Assembly: GCA_021814615.1 (NCBI GenBank)
Contig: JAKAHZ010000002.1
Span: 18,281 to 82,280 of the forward strand
DNA length: 64,000 bases
DNA from: Nitrospirota bacterium
Lineage (GTDB): Bacteria > Nitrospirota > UBA9217
Direction of reading: 5' to 3'
The notes under the pieces were generated by a model. That model was not told where the DNA came from. It made no database searches and saw only the letters and a list, made by a program, of their open reading frames with translations. The first letter of the stretch is position 1; every line of letters starts with the position of its first letter. Positions 33,942 through 42,012 of the stretch are shown one piece after another. Both the position numbers and the translations under genes were made by a program.

Positions 33942-34358
33942 ATGGCCTCTATTCCTGTAAAACTTCTTCATTCTCCTTGTCAGTCCTTCGAGGCCCGTCT
34001 CGCTCCCGAGACCGGATCAGCCTGGGATATATCTCACGCGTCGCTCGCGCTGAACGGTTTGTCCTTCGGTAATCGCCGGTTCGGCTGGCATGGCGCCTGG
34101 TCGTCCTGTTCGCGCTACTTCATGATAAACGAGTGGCTCAATGTGCACACCGCCAGATGCCCGGACATGCAGCTACTGGTCATCGATGTCCACGAAGGGA
34201 AGGAGTCCATTGTCGAAAAGGTCAGCTCTGGATTCATTGAACCGATGGGCTTCCGAGATGAAGAAATAAAGTACTGCAAAATCGCATCTGGCATTGGCAA
34301 TCGTTCTGTTCACCATCTCCCTGTAAGCGCTCTCACCGAATGGCGCGTTGTTCGTTAG
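33942..34358 (+). CDS. Hypothetical protein
   Basis: 138 residues, no family recognised and no membrane segment. A conserved-looking segment is WHGAWSSCSRYFMINEWLNVHTARCPDMQLLVIDVHEGKE in pieces. Lower GC than the core genes. A good promoter upstream supports expression; there is no clear ribosome-binding site. It is the first gene inside the block bounded by the 208-bp repeats. It could be a fragment. Confidence 0.4.
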   Translation: MASIPVKLLHSPCQSFEARLAPETGSAWDISHASLALNGLSFGNRRFGWHGAWSSCSRYFMINEWLNVHTARCPDMQLLVIDVHEGKESIVEKVSSGFIEPMGFRDEEIKYCKIASGIGNRSVHHLPVSALTEWRVVR

Positions 34359-34402
34359 CATCGAACACGCGCCAATTTCTTTCCCCAGTTCATTTTGCAC
34401 CC

Positions 34403-34418
34403 CTACCCGTTCGGGTAC
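34403..34418. repeat. CTACCCG-type short palindrome, copy 3
   Basis: CTACCCGTTCGGGTAC, upstream of the EEP-family gene. Confidence 0.5.
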
Positions 34419-34540
34419 AATCGGGGTATTGACCCTCTAGATCGTTTCTGTTTTAATTGATTTCATCATGAATATGTCAGTCGAGATGCACTTCGTTGCA
34501 GCATTTTCGACCACACACAATTCTTGACGAGGAGGATCCC

Positions 34541-35608
34541 ATGCCCGCGAAGAAGGTTGGTACGGCCGGAGCGAAGCAGCGCCAGCGTCTTGTCAAGAAG
34601 CACGGAGTCACGACCAGTGAGAACGACAACCTCTCGAAGGGAATGTCGAGCCTCGTCCCGAAGGATTACCGGGATTCCGGTCGTTTCATCGACAGCGTTC
34701 AGTGGAACCTTGAGTGGTTCGGCGCGGCCAAGTCGCGCGAGAAGGACAAGCGGCGGTTCGATCTCGTGGTCGACATCCTGGCCACGCTGAACAGCGACCT
34801 CTTCGTACTCCAGGAAGTCGCCGGCCCGTCCGAGGACGGCCGGTATCCCGGGATCATGGACAGCGTAGCCGAGGAGCTGACCAGACGCGTCGCCGGGGAT
34901 TACCGCGTCGCCTATACCAATACCGGCGGGGAGCAGCGCGTGGCCATGATGTGGGACAGCGACTGGCTCCGTTCCAAGAGCGAGGTTGCAGAGCTGTTCG
35001 AGAGGGGACACTATGCCGGCAATAAAAAGAAGGACCCCTTCGCAGGTCGGACCCCGCTCCTGGGCTATTTCTCCCTCCGGATCCCTTCGGGCAAGAAACA
35101 GGAGCCTGGCGCCGACCGGTTCGACTTTCAGAACCTCGGCGTTCACTTGAAGGCAATGGAAGAGGGTGCAGCGCAGCGGCTCGAATCAGCCGGGATCCTC
35201 GCGGACTGGCTCAAGAACAAGGCCCCGCTCACCGATAACGACGTCATGATCATGGGTGATTGGAACGTCCCGCCGGACGCCGCCTGCTGGAAGCCCTTCC
35301 ACGACATGGAGAGGGCGGACACCAACGTCCACTTCACCGACATCAACGACCAGAGCGACTTCTCCTATCTCTGGCACGCGAACCGCGACCAGAAGTTCGT
35401 GTCGCGCATTGATCTGACCGTCATGAGCCTGTCCTCGGAGACGGAGTATAAGATGGCCGGCAGGGTTGTCCGCTGGAAACCGATCCAGGACGCCATCAAG
35501 GAATCGAAGAACATCACGGACAAGAAGGTGAAGGACGTGATGAAGGAGCTCAAGGACACCATCAGCGATCACATGCCGACGATTAGCAGGTTCTCCATTG
35601 CAAAATAA
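34541..35608 (+). CDS. Endonuclease/exonuclease/phosphatase family protein
   Basis: 355 residues. The catalytic EEP motifs are all visible: Asn in VQWNLEWF, Glu in LFVLQEV, His in LGVHLKA, the GDWN motif in MIMGDWNVPP and the Asp-His pair in ISDHMPT. The fold hydrolyses phosphodiester bonds in DNA, RNA or lipids, so the substrate cannot be stated. There is no signal peptide; the N-terminus is basic. GAGGAGG precedes the ATG at 34541. It begins a run with a DUF4231-like membrane protein and a DUF2278 protein, a possible cooperating set. Confidence 0.85.
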   Translation: MPAKKVGTAGAKQRQRLVKKHGVTTSENDNLSKGMSSLVPKDYRDSGRFIDSVQWNLEWFGAAKSREKDKRRFDLVVDILATLNSDLFVLQEVAGPSEDGRYPGIMDSVAEELTRRVAGDYRVAYTNTGGEQRVAMMWDSDWLRSKSEVAELFERGHYAGNKKKDPFAGRTPLLGYFSLRIPSGKKQEPGADRFDFQNLGVHLKAMEEGAAQRLESAGILADWLKNKAPLTDNDVMIMGDWNVPPDAACWKPFHDMERADTNVHFTDINDQSDFSYLWHANRDQKFVSRIDLTVMSLSSETEYKMAGRVVRWKPIQDAIKESKNITDKKVKDVMKELKDTISDHMPTISRFSIAK

Positions 35609-35686
35609 CTTATGAGCAGAATCCAATACAGATCAAAAACAGATGAGGTCTTCGTACGACCTGTCAATGTAGAAGAGGAGATAATT

Positions 35687-36166
35687 ATGCAACAGCAGAT
35701 TGAACAGATAGAAATTCCAGCAGAAGAAATTGAGAAAGAAACCAAAGCAGCAGGGGAATCATCACTCGCTGAAAAGATCGTACAACAGAAATATCGTCAG
35801 TATTTGAAAAACAGCCGGATGTACAAAAAGCTGTATTATTCGACTCGTCTTTTGGCAGCATTATCCGCTGGGCTCTTGCCATTCGTCGTTACGACGAAAC
35901 CTTCGTTAGCTACTGCCCTATCAATAGTAATTGTACTTTGTGCTGTCACTGACACTGTGTTCGATCCAAGAAGCAAATGGAGGCTTTATTCTAAAGCAAC
36001 AGATCTTCTTGCTGTTGAAATGATTAAGAGCCGAGGTGAATATGAAAAATATCAAAGGAATCTCGAAATACTGCTGGCCACCGAGGGAAAAGAGTTAGCC
36101 GGTTTGAAAGGGTTGGAAGAGATACTGCAAAGCATGCAGAAGGGGCAAAAAAATCCAACTCCTTAG
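35687..36166 (+). CDS. DUF4231/SLATT-like two-TM protein
   Basis: 159 residues from the ATG preceded by GAGGAG at ideal spacing; an upstream ATG at 35612 has no such site. An N-terminal acidic coiled region (IEIPAEEIEKETKAAGE) precedes YRQYLKNSRMYKKLYYSTRLL, then two membrane helices (about 57-75 and 80-97). The C-terminal helix KWRLYSKATDLLAVEMIKSR is typical of DUF4231. SLATT-type proteins are proposed pore-forming effectors in nucleotide-signal defence systems. Lower GC than flanking genes. No nucleotide synthase is visible nearby. Confidence 0.7.
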   Translation: MQQQIEQIEIPAEEIEKETKAAGESSLAEKIVQQKYRQYLKNSRMYKKLYYSTRLLAALSAGLLPFVVTTKPSLATALSIVIVLCAVTDTVFDPRSKWRLYSKATDLLAVEMIKSRGEYEKYQRNLEILLATEGKELAGLKGLEEILQSMQKGQKNPTP

Positions 36167-36291
36167 CCTTGTGGATTGATTGAATTATTCGCTGTGATAG
36201 TGAAAATCCGTTCGCTATAAGCCAGGTGGAGCTTAAACGATCGAGATAGAAATGTCCGCTCTTAGCTTTTCATTTGCATTGAGGGGGAGAC

Positions 36292-36966
36292 ATGCCGCTC
36301 AGTAATGGCTACGGTGTCGTGATCGGCACCATCGGCAACTACTATCGCGATCCGCCGGACAACTACGGAAAATATTATCACGGCAATGTCTACGTGAACA
36401 CGCCGGCGGGGGACTATCACTGCGCGATCGATGTCGATTCGAAGAAATCCTCGATCGGCGTCGAACGCCGGATCGTGCCCCTGACCAGCAGTCAACTAGC
36501 GAACCTCATCATGCTCGGGACCGGCTATCATTCCCTGGCGTCGAATTCCATTTCCGGCGCGATCGATTACGTGCGGAGTCCCCTGCTGCCCCAGAGCATC
36601 ACGCTCAGATGCCCCTACCTCTTCAGGGCGATGAGAGCGATCCTGCCCCTAGAGCTGGTCATAAAGTTTCCCTGGAAAAAAGGCACGGACATCGAGGCGC
36701 TCGGTGACCTGGAACCTCTGGTCTTTACCACGAAGAACAACGGGCTGAAGGCCTACATCTTCGGCGAGCCCTTCACGTCCGGACTCGGCGTTCACAATAT
36801 CCATCAGAACCAGGGAGACCCGGCGGGAACGACGTGGTGGGCGGAGAACGGCATCTGGCAGGACGGGTGCACCATTCTCCAGCAGAGCAGCGATCTCTAT
36901 ATGGCCTTTTTGAACAAGTTCACATCACAATCCTATCTGACTGATGATAACGGACATCCCCTATAG
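36292..36966 (+). CDS. DUF2278 family (YukJ-like) protein
   Basis: 224 residues. The N-terminal YGVVIGTIGNYYRDP and HCAIDVDSKKSS segments, and the C-terminal GVHNIHQNQGDP…WWAENGIWQDG motif, match DUF2278 proteins, whose function is not established. There is no signal peptide or membrane helix. GGGGGAG precedes the ATG. It follows the EEP and DUF4231 genes in the same direction. Confidence 0.75.
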   Translation: MPLSNGYGVVIGTIGNYYRDPPDNYGKYYHGNVYVNTPAGDYHCAIDVDSKKSSIGVERRIVPLTSSQLANLIMLGTGYHSLASNSISGAIDYVRSPLLPQSITLRCPYLFRAMRAILPLELVIKFPWKKGTDIEALGDLEPLVFTTKNNGLKAYIFGEPFTSGLGVHNIHQNQGDPAGTTWWAENGIWQDGCTILQQSSDLYMAFLNKFTSQSYLTDDNGHPL

Positions 36967-36974
36967 ACAACGAT

Positions 36975-37346
36975 ATGCTCACGATGAACATACGACGGCT
37001 CTCGGCGGCTCTGGTGTTCATGATCTCTGGCTGCGCAGATCGATCTGACTGGAAGATGCTGTTTCGTTCGAATGACGGGTATATGTTCTTCTTCGCTCTT
37101 CTGTCGTATTTTATCGGCGGAATACTGATCATCAAACCGCCAAGCCTCTCAAGATGGAAACGTTCGCTGCAACGCATTCTTATTGGAGCATTCATTGCCC
37201 TTTTATTCGGAAATCTGATCGCCTGGTTTTATGCGCAAGGGACCGACAGGGGCGACACTGCCAGTGACATCCTGGTGGCGTTTTCCTACATGTTTGTTCT
37301 GCTCGCGATCATAGTCAACCATGAGTGGTATGAAATAAAGAAATAA
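36975..37346 (+). CDS. Small membrane protein
   Basis: 123 residues with three hydrophobic segments (about 8-22, 36-53 and 65-85, plus a further one near 98-115). The first ends in MISGC, which could be a lipobox. No family recognised. It begins nine bases after the DUF2278 stop, so it is likely cotranscribed. It is the last gene before the right 208-bp repeat. Confidence 0.55.
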   Translation: MLTMNIRRLSAALVFMISGCADRSDWKMLFRSNDGYMFFFALLSYFIGGILIIKPPSLSRWKRSLQRILIGAFIALLFGNLIAWFYAQGTDRGDTASDILVAFSYMFVLLAIIVNHEWYEIKK

Positions 37347-37555
37347 TGTGTCCGTTCTTGAGCGACCGATGGCGCTGACAGCCGCGGTCCCGCAACGTCT
37401 TCCCCAGAGGCTGCCCCCCAGCCTCTGCAACTTGGCCCTCTTCCCCGACCATGACCCGGGGAGGAGGGCATTCTTCGCGGGCCAGACACCACCGTTCTGC
37501 TCCCCCACTCACCTCCCCGCACCCGGTTCCGCCTTTCTCCTCAGCAGCCCCACTG

Positions 37556-37763
37556 ACAGCACCGCTATCCTGGGGGAAGATTCGCGTCCTGCAGCAGCTT
37601 CCTTCCTTCATCAAATACGTGTATAATTTGGAAGGCCTCTATGCCGCTGGATTGCCTGCGGACCCGGAAACCACACGGGCAATCCCGATCCGGAGCAATG
37701 GTCGTGTTCAACGGAGGAATGATCCGGTGAAATCCGAAACAAGCACCTGGTTTACCTTTTATG
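37556..37763. repeat. 208-bp direct repeat, right copy
   Basis: Right copy, continuous with the intact gene at 37727-38026; two mismatches to 33000-33207. Confidence 0.85.
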
Positions 37764-38026
37764 TGATCCTGGTGACGTATGCATTCATCTCGAAACTGAT
37801 GGTGAACGAGATGGCAAAAAAAGTGATGAAAACAAAACAATGGCCGCCGCCGGACGCTTCTCCCGATCCTTCCCGGAAAGGTTCGGTCCTGGATTCCCTC
37901 AGGCAGCCGCTGTTCGGCGAACCTGCGATCAAGACCGCCAAGCGGTACGTGATCATGGCCGATGTCTTCCTGTGGTGCGTCGCGGGGTCGTTCGTTCTCT
38001 ATGGGCTCTTCTTCCAGCGGTCCTAA
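37727..38026 (+). CDS. Small membrane protein, partially duplicated at 33173
   Basis: 99 residues from a GTG with GGAGGA eight bases upstream. A membrane helix at about 8-26 and another near 78-96 enclose a polar loop with Pro/Lys-rich character. No family recognised. Its upstream region and first 12 codons are duplicated at 33000-33207. It is six bases upstream of a bPH-like protein gene, with which it probably functions. Confidence 0.6.
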   Translation: MKSETSTWFTFYVILVTYAFISKLMVNEMAKKVMKTKQWPPPDASPDPSRKGSVLDSLRQPLFGEPAIKTAKRYVIMADVFLWCVAGSFVLYGLFFQRS

Positions 38027-38032
38027 CGTCCC

Positions 38033-38620
38033 ATGAGCACGCTCATCAGGCCGTTCACGAACGACCGTGCCGAAAACCGCCCGGGCGTCGAGCTGTTCAT
38101 CTGGCGGGCCGGCGTTCTTTGCGTCCTGCTTGCCGCCACCGTCGTTCTCTTTGCTTTCCAGCTCGACCGCATGTCCCTTGCCAGGAAGGCTGTCACGGGG
38201 TCTTGGTGCCTTCTTCTGCTGCTCCTGCTTCTGTATCACCTCCATCTTATCTTCCTGTTCAAGAAGCTCTGCATTACCGTCGCGGCCGACAGCCTGACCA
38301 TTCGATCCTTTCTGGTTCACGAGGAGATACCGTTCCGCGACATCCGGGAGCTGAAAAGCCTGGCAAAGGAGAAGCTGGAGATCAGGAAGAAGGGGCTCTT
38401 TTCCTATTTCCGGGAGGCGCCGCAGATCGTCTATCCCGTGGCGCAGATCGGCTCCTGCACCCTGGAGAAGTTCGGCACGGTGAGGTTCTACAGTTTTCTG
38501 GACAGTCTCGGGCAGCCCAAAGACCTGCTCTTGATCAGAACCGGCGAAGACCGTCGGTTTGCTGTATCCCTGATCAACGCCGATGAGCTCAGGGACGCGA
38601 TCGACCGGTCCAGGGGCTGA
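38033..38620 (+). CDS. Membrane protein with PH-like domain
   Basis: 195 residues: two adjacent membrane helices (about 25-45 and 57-78) followed by a soluble domain (ITVAADSLTIRSFLVHEEIPFRDIREL … DLLLIRTGEDRRFAVSLINADELRDAI) with the strand pattern of bacterial PH-like domains. Such proteins often work as membrane complexes with another small membrane protein, here the upstream gene. Function unknown. Confidence 0.65.
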   Translation: MSTLIRPFTNDRAENRPGVELFIWRAGVLCVLLAATVVLFAFQLDRMSLARKAVTGSWCLLLLLLLLYHLHLIFLFKKLCITVAADSLTIRSFLVHEEIPFRDIRELKSLAKEKLEIRKKGLFSYFREAPQIVYPVAQIGSCTLEKFGTVRFYSFLDSLGQPKDLLLIRTGEDRRFAVSLINADELRDAIDRSRG

Positions 38621-38677
38621 TCCTTTTCAGCAGGGACGCCCGAGGCGGGAAGGCGTGGAGTACCGGTCCCTGCAGTG

Positions 38678-40105
38678 TCATCCGCGCTCGTCCCCTTCTT
38701 CCTCGTTCTTATCGTCTTTCCGGAAAGCAGCCGAGGCAATGCCGTACTTCCGCATGATGTGCTGGAGCGATTGTCGCTCCATACCGGCGGACTGGGCAGC
38801 CAGGGAGACATTGCCCTGGCTCCGCCGGAGCAGGTTCGAGATATATTCGATGTTGAAGGAGGCGAGCACCTCCCTGCGCGCGTCCCGGTACGCGAGGCCG
38901 TCGGTCTCCGGTGCGGCGTTCCGCGCGACGACGGGTTCGGCGTTCGCGCGGAAGTCGGACGGGGAGAGCATCTCGCTCTTCGAGAAGATGACGGCCCGCT
39001 TTATCTCGTTCTGAAGTTCCCGCGCGTTGCCCTTCCACTGGCGCGAAACAAGGAACTGGATCGCCTCTTCCGTCAGCCGCTTCCGGTCCAATCCAAGCTC
39101 GCTGCAAAAGAGGGAGAGAAAGTGGTAGGCGATGAGGGGGATGTCCTCCGGGATGTCCCTGAGCGGCGGGGTATTGACCGAAACGACGTTGAGCCGGTAG
39201 TAGAGATCGGACCGGAACAGTCCGGCAGCCACGTTCCCGGCGAGGTCCCGGTTCGTTGCCGCAATGACCCGCACATCGACCCTCCGCGTGGCCGTATCGC
39301 CCAGCGGCTTCAGCTCCCGTTCCTGCAGGACCCGCAGCAGCTTCGCCTGCAGGGAGGAGGAGATGTCGCCGATCTCGTCCAGGAGCAGCGTGCCGCCCTG
39401 CGCCACCTGAAAAAGACCTTCCCGGTCCGTCAGGGCCCCCGTGAACGCGCCTTTGCGATACCCGAAGAGCTCGCTTTCCAGGATGGTCTCGGGGATCGCC
39501 GGACAGTTGACCGCCACAAAAGGCTTGCCCGTCCTGCCGCTGAGATTGTGGATCATGCGGGCCGCCAGTTCCTTGCCCGTGCCCGTTTCGCCGGTGATGA
39601 GCACGGTAACGTCCGCCCTGGCCACCAGCCTGATGGTGTCGATGAGCTCCTGCATGCGAGGCGACTCGCCGACGAAAAAGGTTTCCTTCTCCTTCTTTCG
39701 GATCCTTCTCTCGAGATCGGTGTTCTTGCGCCGGAGGTCCTCATGCTCCAGCGCCAGCCGCACCGTGTGCAGCAACCGCTCCTCCTCGAAGGGCTTGGTG
39801 ATGAAGTCGTAGGCCCCCTCTTTCATGGCCTCCACCGCCGTTTCGATGGCGCCATACGCCGTCATGATGATCACCGGGACGGGGGCGTCTTGCTTCCTGA
39901 CCTGCCGCAGGAGCTCCATGCCTCCCATGCCCGGCATCTTCATATCCACGAGCAGGCAGTTGACGATGTGCTCCCTGAGGACCCGCAGCGCCTCTTCCGC
40001 GCTGCCGGCAGCAAGGGTCTCCGCGTGCAGGGTGCTTCCGATCAGCCGCTCGAGCAGCCGGGTCATGTCCCGGTTGTCGTCAACGATAAGAACCTTCTGC
40101 TTCAT
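38678..40105 (-). CDS. NtrC-family sigma-54-dependent response regulator
   Basis: 475 residues: receiver (VLIVDDNRD; Asp in LLVDMKMPGMGG; Lys in FITKPFEEE), AAA+ domain (Walker A GETGTGKE, the sigma-54 contact motif GAFTGA, Walker B GGTLLLDEIGD) and a C-terminal Fis-type HTH (GNVSLAAQSAGMERQSLQHIM). It would activate sigma-54 promoters when phosphorylated. It overlaps the upstream histidine kinase gene by 26 bases, so the two form a pair. The ATG at 40105 has GGGAG six bases upstream; the longer frame starts with TTG. Confidence 0.92.
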   Translation of the reverse strand: MKQKVLIVDDNRDMTRLLERLIGSTLHAETLAAGSAEEALRVLREHIVNCLLVDMKMPGMGGMELLRQVRKQDAPVPVIIMTAYGAIETAVEAMKEGAYDFITKPFEEERLLHTVRLALEHEDLRRKNTDLERRIRKKEKETFFVGESPRMQELIDTIRLVARADVTVLITGETGTGKELAARMIHNLSGRTGKPFVAVNCPAIPETILESELFGYRKGAFTGALTDREGLFQVAQGGTLLLDEIGDISSSLQAKLLRVLQERELKPLGDTATRRVDVRVIAATNRDLAGNVAAGLFRSDLYYRLNVVSVNTPPLRDIPEDIPLIAYHFLSLFCSELGLDRKRLTEEAIQFLVSRQWKGNARELQNEIKRAVIFSKSEMLSPSDFRANAEPVVARNAAPETDGLAYRDARREVLASFNIEYISNLLRRSQGNVSLAAQSAGMERQSLQHIMRKYGIASAAFRKDDKNEEEGDERG

Positions 40106-41711
40106 CCTTCTCTCCCGCAAGGGGGAGCCACAGCGTGAACGCCGACCCCTTTCCCTTTTCGCTCGCCACCGTAAGCTCTCCCCGGTGCTCCTTCACGATC
40201 CCGTAGCTAACCGCCAGCCCCAGCCCGGTTCCCTCGCCCGGGGGCTTTGTCGTAAAGAAGGGCTCGAAGATCTTGTTCCGGATCTCCTCGGGAATGCCGC
40301 AGCCGGTGTCGGAAAAGACGATCCTCGCGCCCCTTCCTTCCCTGTCCCAGGAGGTCCTGACGGTAAGACGCCCCCCGGGCTGCATGGCCTGAAAGGCGTT
40401 CAGCAGGAGATTCGTGAAGATCCGCTTCAGCTTGTCCTCGTCGGCGGCGACACGGGGCAGGCCGGGGGCGTACTCGCGGGTGACGGCGATCCCCCCGCTG
40501 CGGAACGTCTCTTCCAGTGGCACCAGCGCCGCCTCGACAGCGGCGTTGATGTCGGTGGGGATGAGAGTGGTCGTTGTCTGGCGCGAAAAGTAGAGAAGGT
40601 CCTCGACGATCTTCTTGCACAGCCGGGCGTTCTTGTAAACGATGTCCAGGTCTTCCCTGACCTGCTGCGTCGCGTTGCATTCCTTGCGCAGCATGTTCGT
40701 ATAGCCGAGGATCAGGCTGAGCGGATTGTTGATCTCGTGGGCCACGCCAGCGCCGAGCCTGCCGATGGACGCCAGCTTGTCGGCCTGCAGCACGCGCTCC
40801 TCCATCGCCATGCGCTCCTCCTCGGAGGTCTTCAGGTGCGCCATCATGCGATTGAAGGACCCGGCCAGCTCCGACACCTCGTGGTAGTCCGGCGCGTCGA
40901 AATGAATGTCCAGGCCCCGGTGCCGGTTCACCACGTCCTTGAAGAAGGAGCTCATCCGCTTCATGGGAAGGACCGCCACGCGGTAATGGAAGTAGTTGAG
41001 GAGGACGAACAGCATCCCGATGACCGCGACTCGGATAAGGAAGAAGGAAAGGGCGGCGTGCCTCAGCTGCCTGAAGGCGCCGCTCACCGGCGCCGCGATC
41101 GACTCAAGGCCGACTACCTCGCCCACCTTCCAGTGACGGCCGTGTACCGTGCCGTAGTGCCGCGTGATGGACTCCGGGGAAGAGGCGGGGTTCCCGTGGC
41201 AGAGCAGGCACTCTTCCTCCGCAACGACCGCCTTCACGTGCAGAAAATAATCCTCGCCGTTCCTCGAGACCAGGCCCTTCCATTGCCGCTCGGAACCCGC
41301 TTCGGTGCGGAATCGCCTGATAAAGCCTTCCTCAAAGGCATCGGCCTTGTTCTTAGGATTCATGGGGTCGAGGGCCACCCGCCGGTAGATGTAGTGGGGA
41401 AAGCGCTGCTTGAACCGCTTCATGATCCCCATGTTCATGAAGGTGCTGGACATGACCTGCTGAATGAAGACGTTCCCGGGGAGGGCGTGGAATATCTGGG
41501 GCCGGAGCTCGTCGCGGGCATAGGCCATGGTGGCGTCGATATGCCCGAGCACGATGTCCGTCTTCTCGTAGGCTTCATTGATGTACATCTTCTTCTGATA
41601 TTCGTAGGTGAGAAAGGAGAGGAGGGCGATAGCGCACAGAAGGAGAATGCTCAGGCCGATCATGAACTTGACCGAAAGCGTCAAGCCGCCCCGTTTTGGA
41701 ATGCTGTTCAA
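40080..41711 (-). CDS. Sensor histidine kinase with periplasmic c-type heme-like motif
   Basis: 543 residues. TM1 is at about 16-33; the periplasmic region matches DUF3365-type sensors and includes CLLCH at 168-172, a covalent heme c attachment motif. TM2 is at about 220-240, followed by HAMP, HisKA (His325 in [10 protein letters not shown]) and HATPase ([20 protein letters not shown]). The heme could sense redox state or a gas such as NO or CO. It phosphorylates the adjacent NtrC-type regulator. The start codon appears to be TTG with a modest TGAGG upstream; an internal ATG 16 codons in is also possible. Confidence 0.88.
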   Translation of the reverse strand: MNSIPKRGGLTLSVKFMIGLSILLLCAIALLSFLTYEYQKKMYINEAYEKTDIVLGHIDATMAYARDELRPQIFHALPGNVFIQQVMSSTFMNMGIMKRFKQRFPHYIYRRVALDPMNPKNKADAFEEGFIRRFRTEAGSERQWKGLVSRNGEDYFLHVKAVVAEEECLLCHGNPASSPESITRHYGTVHGRHWKVGEVVGLESIAAPVSGAFRQLRHAALSFFLIRVAVIGMLFVLLNYFHYRVAVLPMKRMSSFFKDVVNRHRGLDIHFDAPDYHEVSELAGSFNRMMAHLKTSEEERMAMEERVLQADKLASIGRLGAGVAHEINNPLSLILGYTNMLRKECNATQQVREDLDIVYKNARLCKKIVEDLLYFSRQTTTTLIPTDINAAVEAALVPLEETFRSGGIAVTREYAPGLPRVAADEDKLKRIFTNLLLNAFQAMQPGGRLTVRTSWDREGRGARIVFSDTGCGIPEEIRNKIFEPFFTTKPPGEGTGLGLAVSYGIVKEHRGELTVASEKGKGSAFTLWLPLAGEKDEAEGSYR

Positions 41712-41961
41712 GGGTGAACCTCAAAAACCGGAACAACGATCCTGCGACAACGAAAAGGAGCCGAATACAACCGCTTGTTTAGAATACTGAGGTTTTCGAA
41801 ATAATGCAACACATTCCGGGACCAGTGAACTGCAGAAATCAGATGGCAGTGCCAGCGATTTCTTGCTGCAAGAAAACGATCCGCCGAAAAGCCGCACAAT
41901 AAAGCATCGTAATAACAATGTATTGGCAGCGGCCCGATCTGGCACGGCTATTGCTCTATGC

Positions 41962-41976
41962 ACCGTCCGGGTAGGG
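41962..41976. repeat. CTACCCG-type short palindrome, copy 4
   Basis: ACCGTCCGGGTAGGG, a reverse-oriented, less perfect relative of the palindromes at 30231, 33445 and 34403. Confidence 0.35.
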
Positions 41977-42012
41977 ATAGTCAGCACGATCTTGAACACA
42001 CGGGGTACTGAA

